Source of the DNA: Membranipora membranacea
Lineage: Eukaryota; Bryozoa; Gymnolaemata; Cheilostomatida; Membraniporidae
DNA length: 60,000 nt
NCBI GenBank assembly: GCA_914767715.1
Contig: OU612072.1
Span: 9,550,001-9,610,000, forward strand
Direction: 5' to 3'
Shown here: piece after piece, positions 58,170 through 60,000 of the stretch
Layout: the number at the start of each line of letters is the position of its first letter
Position numbering within the stretch: position 1 is the stretch's first letter
The notes under the pieces: model-generated
The model's input: the letters and a program-made list of their open reading frames with translations, nothing else
Told to the model about the DNA's origin: nothing
The model's database searches: none
Translations under genes and position numbers: made by a program

Positions 58170-58903
58170 ATGGAGGATAAATTGGCTGCTCACAGCTGTG
58201 AGGTAGACAATCTGAAGCAGCGCCTGAAGTTTTTCATAGTATCTACCATTATATTGGGTATTCTATTTATCAGCTGTCTAAGCCTGATAGCTTGGCTTAT
58301 ACATACAGACAGTCGCCATGTTGAAGGTCGATCCTTTGTGGAAAGTGAAGAAAATGTGCAAATAGCTAAGGTAGGCCTTCCTGTTAGGGTGGAGATGAAT
58401 GAGTATTTTAATTAGATTTTGCAAAAAAAAGGTTGGACAATAAAAACCACTCCGTTTAATAGGCTGCCACTGTAGATATATTCCGATAAAGACTACCCTG
58501 GCTGAAGGATTCTATGGTAGAGTCAGTTCCTCCTACTGTCAAACTATGTTACTGTCAGCCAGAGTATTGGAATTGTGAAAGTTTTTTAGGTAAGATAATC
58601 AATTTCATTTTATCGTAACGATAATTATATAGGAACGTTGGGTAGCAACTGTCAAATCTTCCTGGATTTGAATAAAAGTTATATTGGGAATATATAGAAA
58701 TATATCTGGGCACTATCAACGACAAACTTTAAAATTGTGGTTTCCTTTGATTCCAGATCATCACTGCAACTGATGTGGTAACGCTGAGCAAACAAGGTTT
58801 GGTCAAAACTAGATCCGGAACGGGAGGATCACGTGCTTGCACAACCTCTGAGGCTACGAAAACATGCTGCAACAACACAGTTTTAAGCTGCTCATGTGGC
58901 TAA
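58170..58903 (+). CDS. Short membrane-anchored Cys-peptide precursor (P3)
   Basis: Exons 58170-58370 (67 codons, AAG|GTAGGC) and 58757-58903 (GATTCCAG acceptor), phase 0; 115 aa. MEDKLAAHSCEVDNLKQRLK, hydrophobic segment about residues 24-46 ending CLSLIAW, stalk. Exon 2 IITATDVVTLSKQGL... then GGSRACTTSEATKTCC...CSCG, pattern C-x8-CC-x6-C-x-C. Where all close relatives have K-R, this one has K-Q, so the dibasic site is lost. A basic KTR six residues later is the only alternative I see. An extra Cys lies in the cytoplasmic tail. Leader block at 58145-58164. Tandem neighbour of P4. Confidence 0.82.
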
Positions 58904-59113
58904 CCAAAATTAGATAACCTCAAAGACTCACGGACACACTTCATAGGCACTCCATATATACTGTGTACACGACATGCAAACTATATACACACTGTATACA
59001 CACCGCATACCCACCACAGCCACGCCCATACTGTCCTTGATAGATCATCGTCAGTTGCAGTAGAAGTGCCAACCTTAATCTGTAGACAACAGCTATAGCT
59101 TGAAGTTTGAACA

Positions 59114-60000
59114 ATGGAGGATAAGATGGCTGCTCACAGCTGTGAGGTAGACAATCTGAAGCAGCGCCTCGAGTTGTACATAGTATCTTCTATTACATTG
59201 GGGATTCTATTAGTCAGCTGTTTTGGCTTGATAGCTTGGCTCATACATACAGACAGTCTCCGTATTGAAAGTCGATCCTTTGTTGTAAGTGAAGAAGATG
59301 TACATCAAGCTAAGGTGAGCCTTCTGGATAGGGAAGGGGTGTATGAGTTTGCAAAACCAAAGGTTGAATAAAATAAGCCAACCGGTGTAATAGGCCCCGA
59401 CTGTCAATTGAACCAAATAAAATTTGATAAAGACTACCCTGGCTGACGGTTTCTAATGCAAAGCTATCCCCTACTAATATTAAATTATGTTACCTTCAGC
59501 AAAAGTTTTACAATTATGATGGTTTCTGAGGTAAGATTATCAATTCAATTTCATTTAATGAATTGAAATAAATATACACATTGGCATATAGGTAACAACT
59601 ACCTATTTTCTTGGATCCGGATTAGTTTTTATATCTTATTAAACTTGGCAACATAACATCACACGGGAAAAACTATGTCTCAAATAATCTATTTCGAGGA
59701 GAGATGAAGCGGACAAATCGTGCAGGTCCAAACCCAGGCCAGCCAAATAACTGGGGAATCCTTCAGTTACGAGGCGCTGTTATGGTTTTGCATGGCTTTT
59801 AGATTAATATGCTACAAAAATGTAAGCCTGTGTTAAGCCTTGTCAAGCATATTAGATTATTCAGACAAGGATCTATTATTGTGTGTTTAGGTACTATCAA
59901 CAGCAAATTTACAAATTGTTATTTATTTTAATTCCAGATCACCGCTACAGCTGATGAGCTAACGCTGAGCAAACGAGGTTTGCCCAAAACTAGATCCGGA
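59114..60000 (+). CDS. Short membrane-anchored Cys-peptide precursor (P4), cut by window end
   Basis: Exon 1 59114-59314 (67 codons, AAG|GTGAGC), exon 2 from 59938 (AATTCCAG acceptor) running off the window after 21 codons, phase 0. MEDKMAAHSCEVDNLKQRLE, hydrophobic segment ending CFGLIAW. Exon 2 begins ITATADELTLSKR|G, so the K-R site lost in P3 is present here. The intron (623 nt) is longer than in P3 (386 nt), but the sequence before the acceptor is similar. The Cys module should lie about 30 codons beyond the window edge. Confidence 0.8.

Overview
Eukaryotic, almost certainly metazoan, genomic DNA. It is AT-rich, with spliceosomal GT-AG introns, tRNA-headed SINEs, LINE reverse transcriptase remnants, many foldback/MITE elements, and small proteins that contain collagen-type Gly-X-Y runs. 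The phylum cannot be fixed from the sequence. Cys-Pro blocks plus short collagen runs plus terminal Cys domains resemble cnidarian minicollagens in outline. A membrane anchor followed by an R-x-K-R site resembles nematode cuticle collagens. The cysteine signatures match neither family as I know them.

Nearly every recognisable host gene in the 60 kb belongs to one gene superfamily with a bipartite structure. Exon 1 encodes a short basic N-terminus and one hydrophobic segment (type II membrane anchor or uncleaved signal), ending in a phase-0 intron. The downstream exon (two exons in one gene) begins in phase 0, carries a dibasic/furin-type site (R-x-K-R-Q or K-R-Q), and usually ends in a Cys-rich module C-x8-CC-x6-C-x-C(-x-C). 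Two subfamilies are seen. (1) Long, collagen-like members at 6.9-25.3 kb on the + strand: exon 1 is exactly 63 codons, followed by Cys-Pro hexad repeats, a central C-x-C...C...C knot and a hypervariable Gly/Pro run. A divergent three-exon relative lies at 34.0-35.6 kb on the - strand. (2) Short members at 31-60 kb: exon 1 is exactly 67 codons and exon 2 is about 50 codons with no collagen run, so they are predicted to release a small peptide with five cysteines.

Layout. 0-6.8 kb: no gene, old SINEs and a U2-snRNA-headed retroelement. 6.8-23.9 kb: about 7-kb tandem units, each with a type-1 gene, a dead exon-1 relic and a type-2 gene; unit 3 is reduced to a pseudogene. 23.9-25.3 kb: one more type-1 gene. 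About 26 kb: an inversion breakpoint. 26-34 kb: gene-poor, one pseudogene. 34-41 kb: the divergent - strand gene, repeats, a Rex1/Babar-like LINE fragment and one short + strand gene. 42.6-51.0 kb: a recent two-copy tandem duplication of about 4.2 kb, each copy with a - strand short gene head-to-head with a dead + strand relative. 51.8-60 kb: a third, older copy whose head-to-head spacer has been invaded by a LINE, a 1.9-kb long-inverted-repeat transposon and a MITE, and whose + strand members (58.2 and 59.1 kb) are intact.

Because the units are paralogous, several mobile elements can be dated against an empty site in a sister unit. My reading is a secreted or extracellular-matrix-type peptide/collagen locus evolving by tandem duplication, inversion, repeat expansion and gene death. 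Function is inferred from architecture only.
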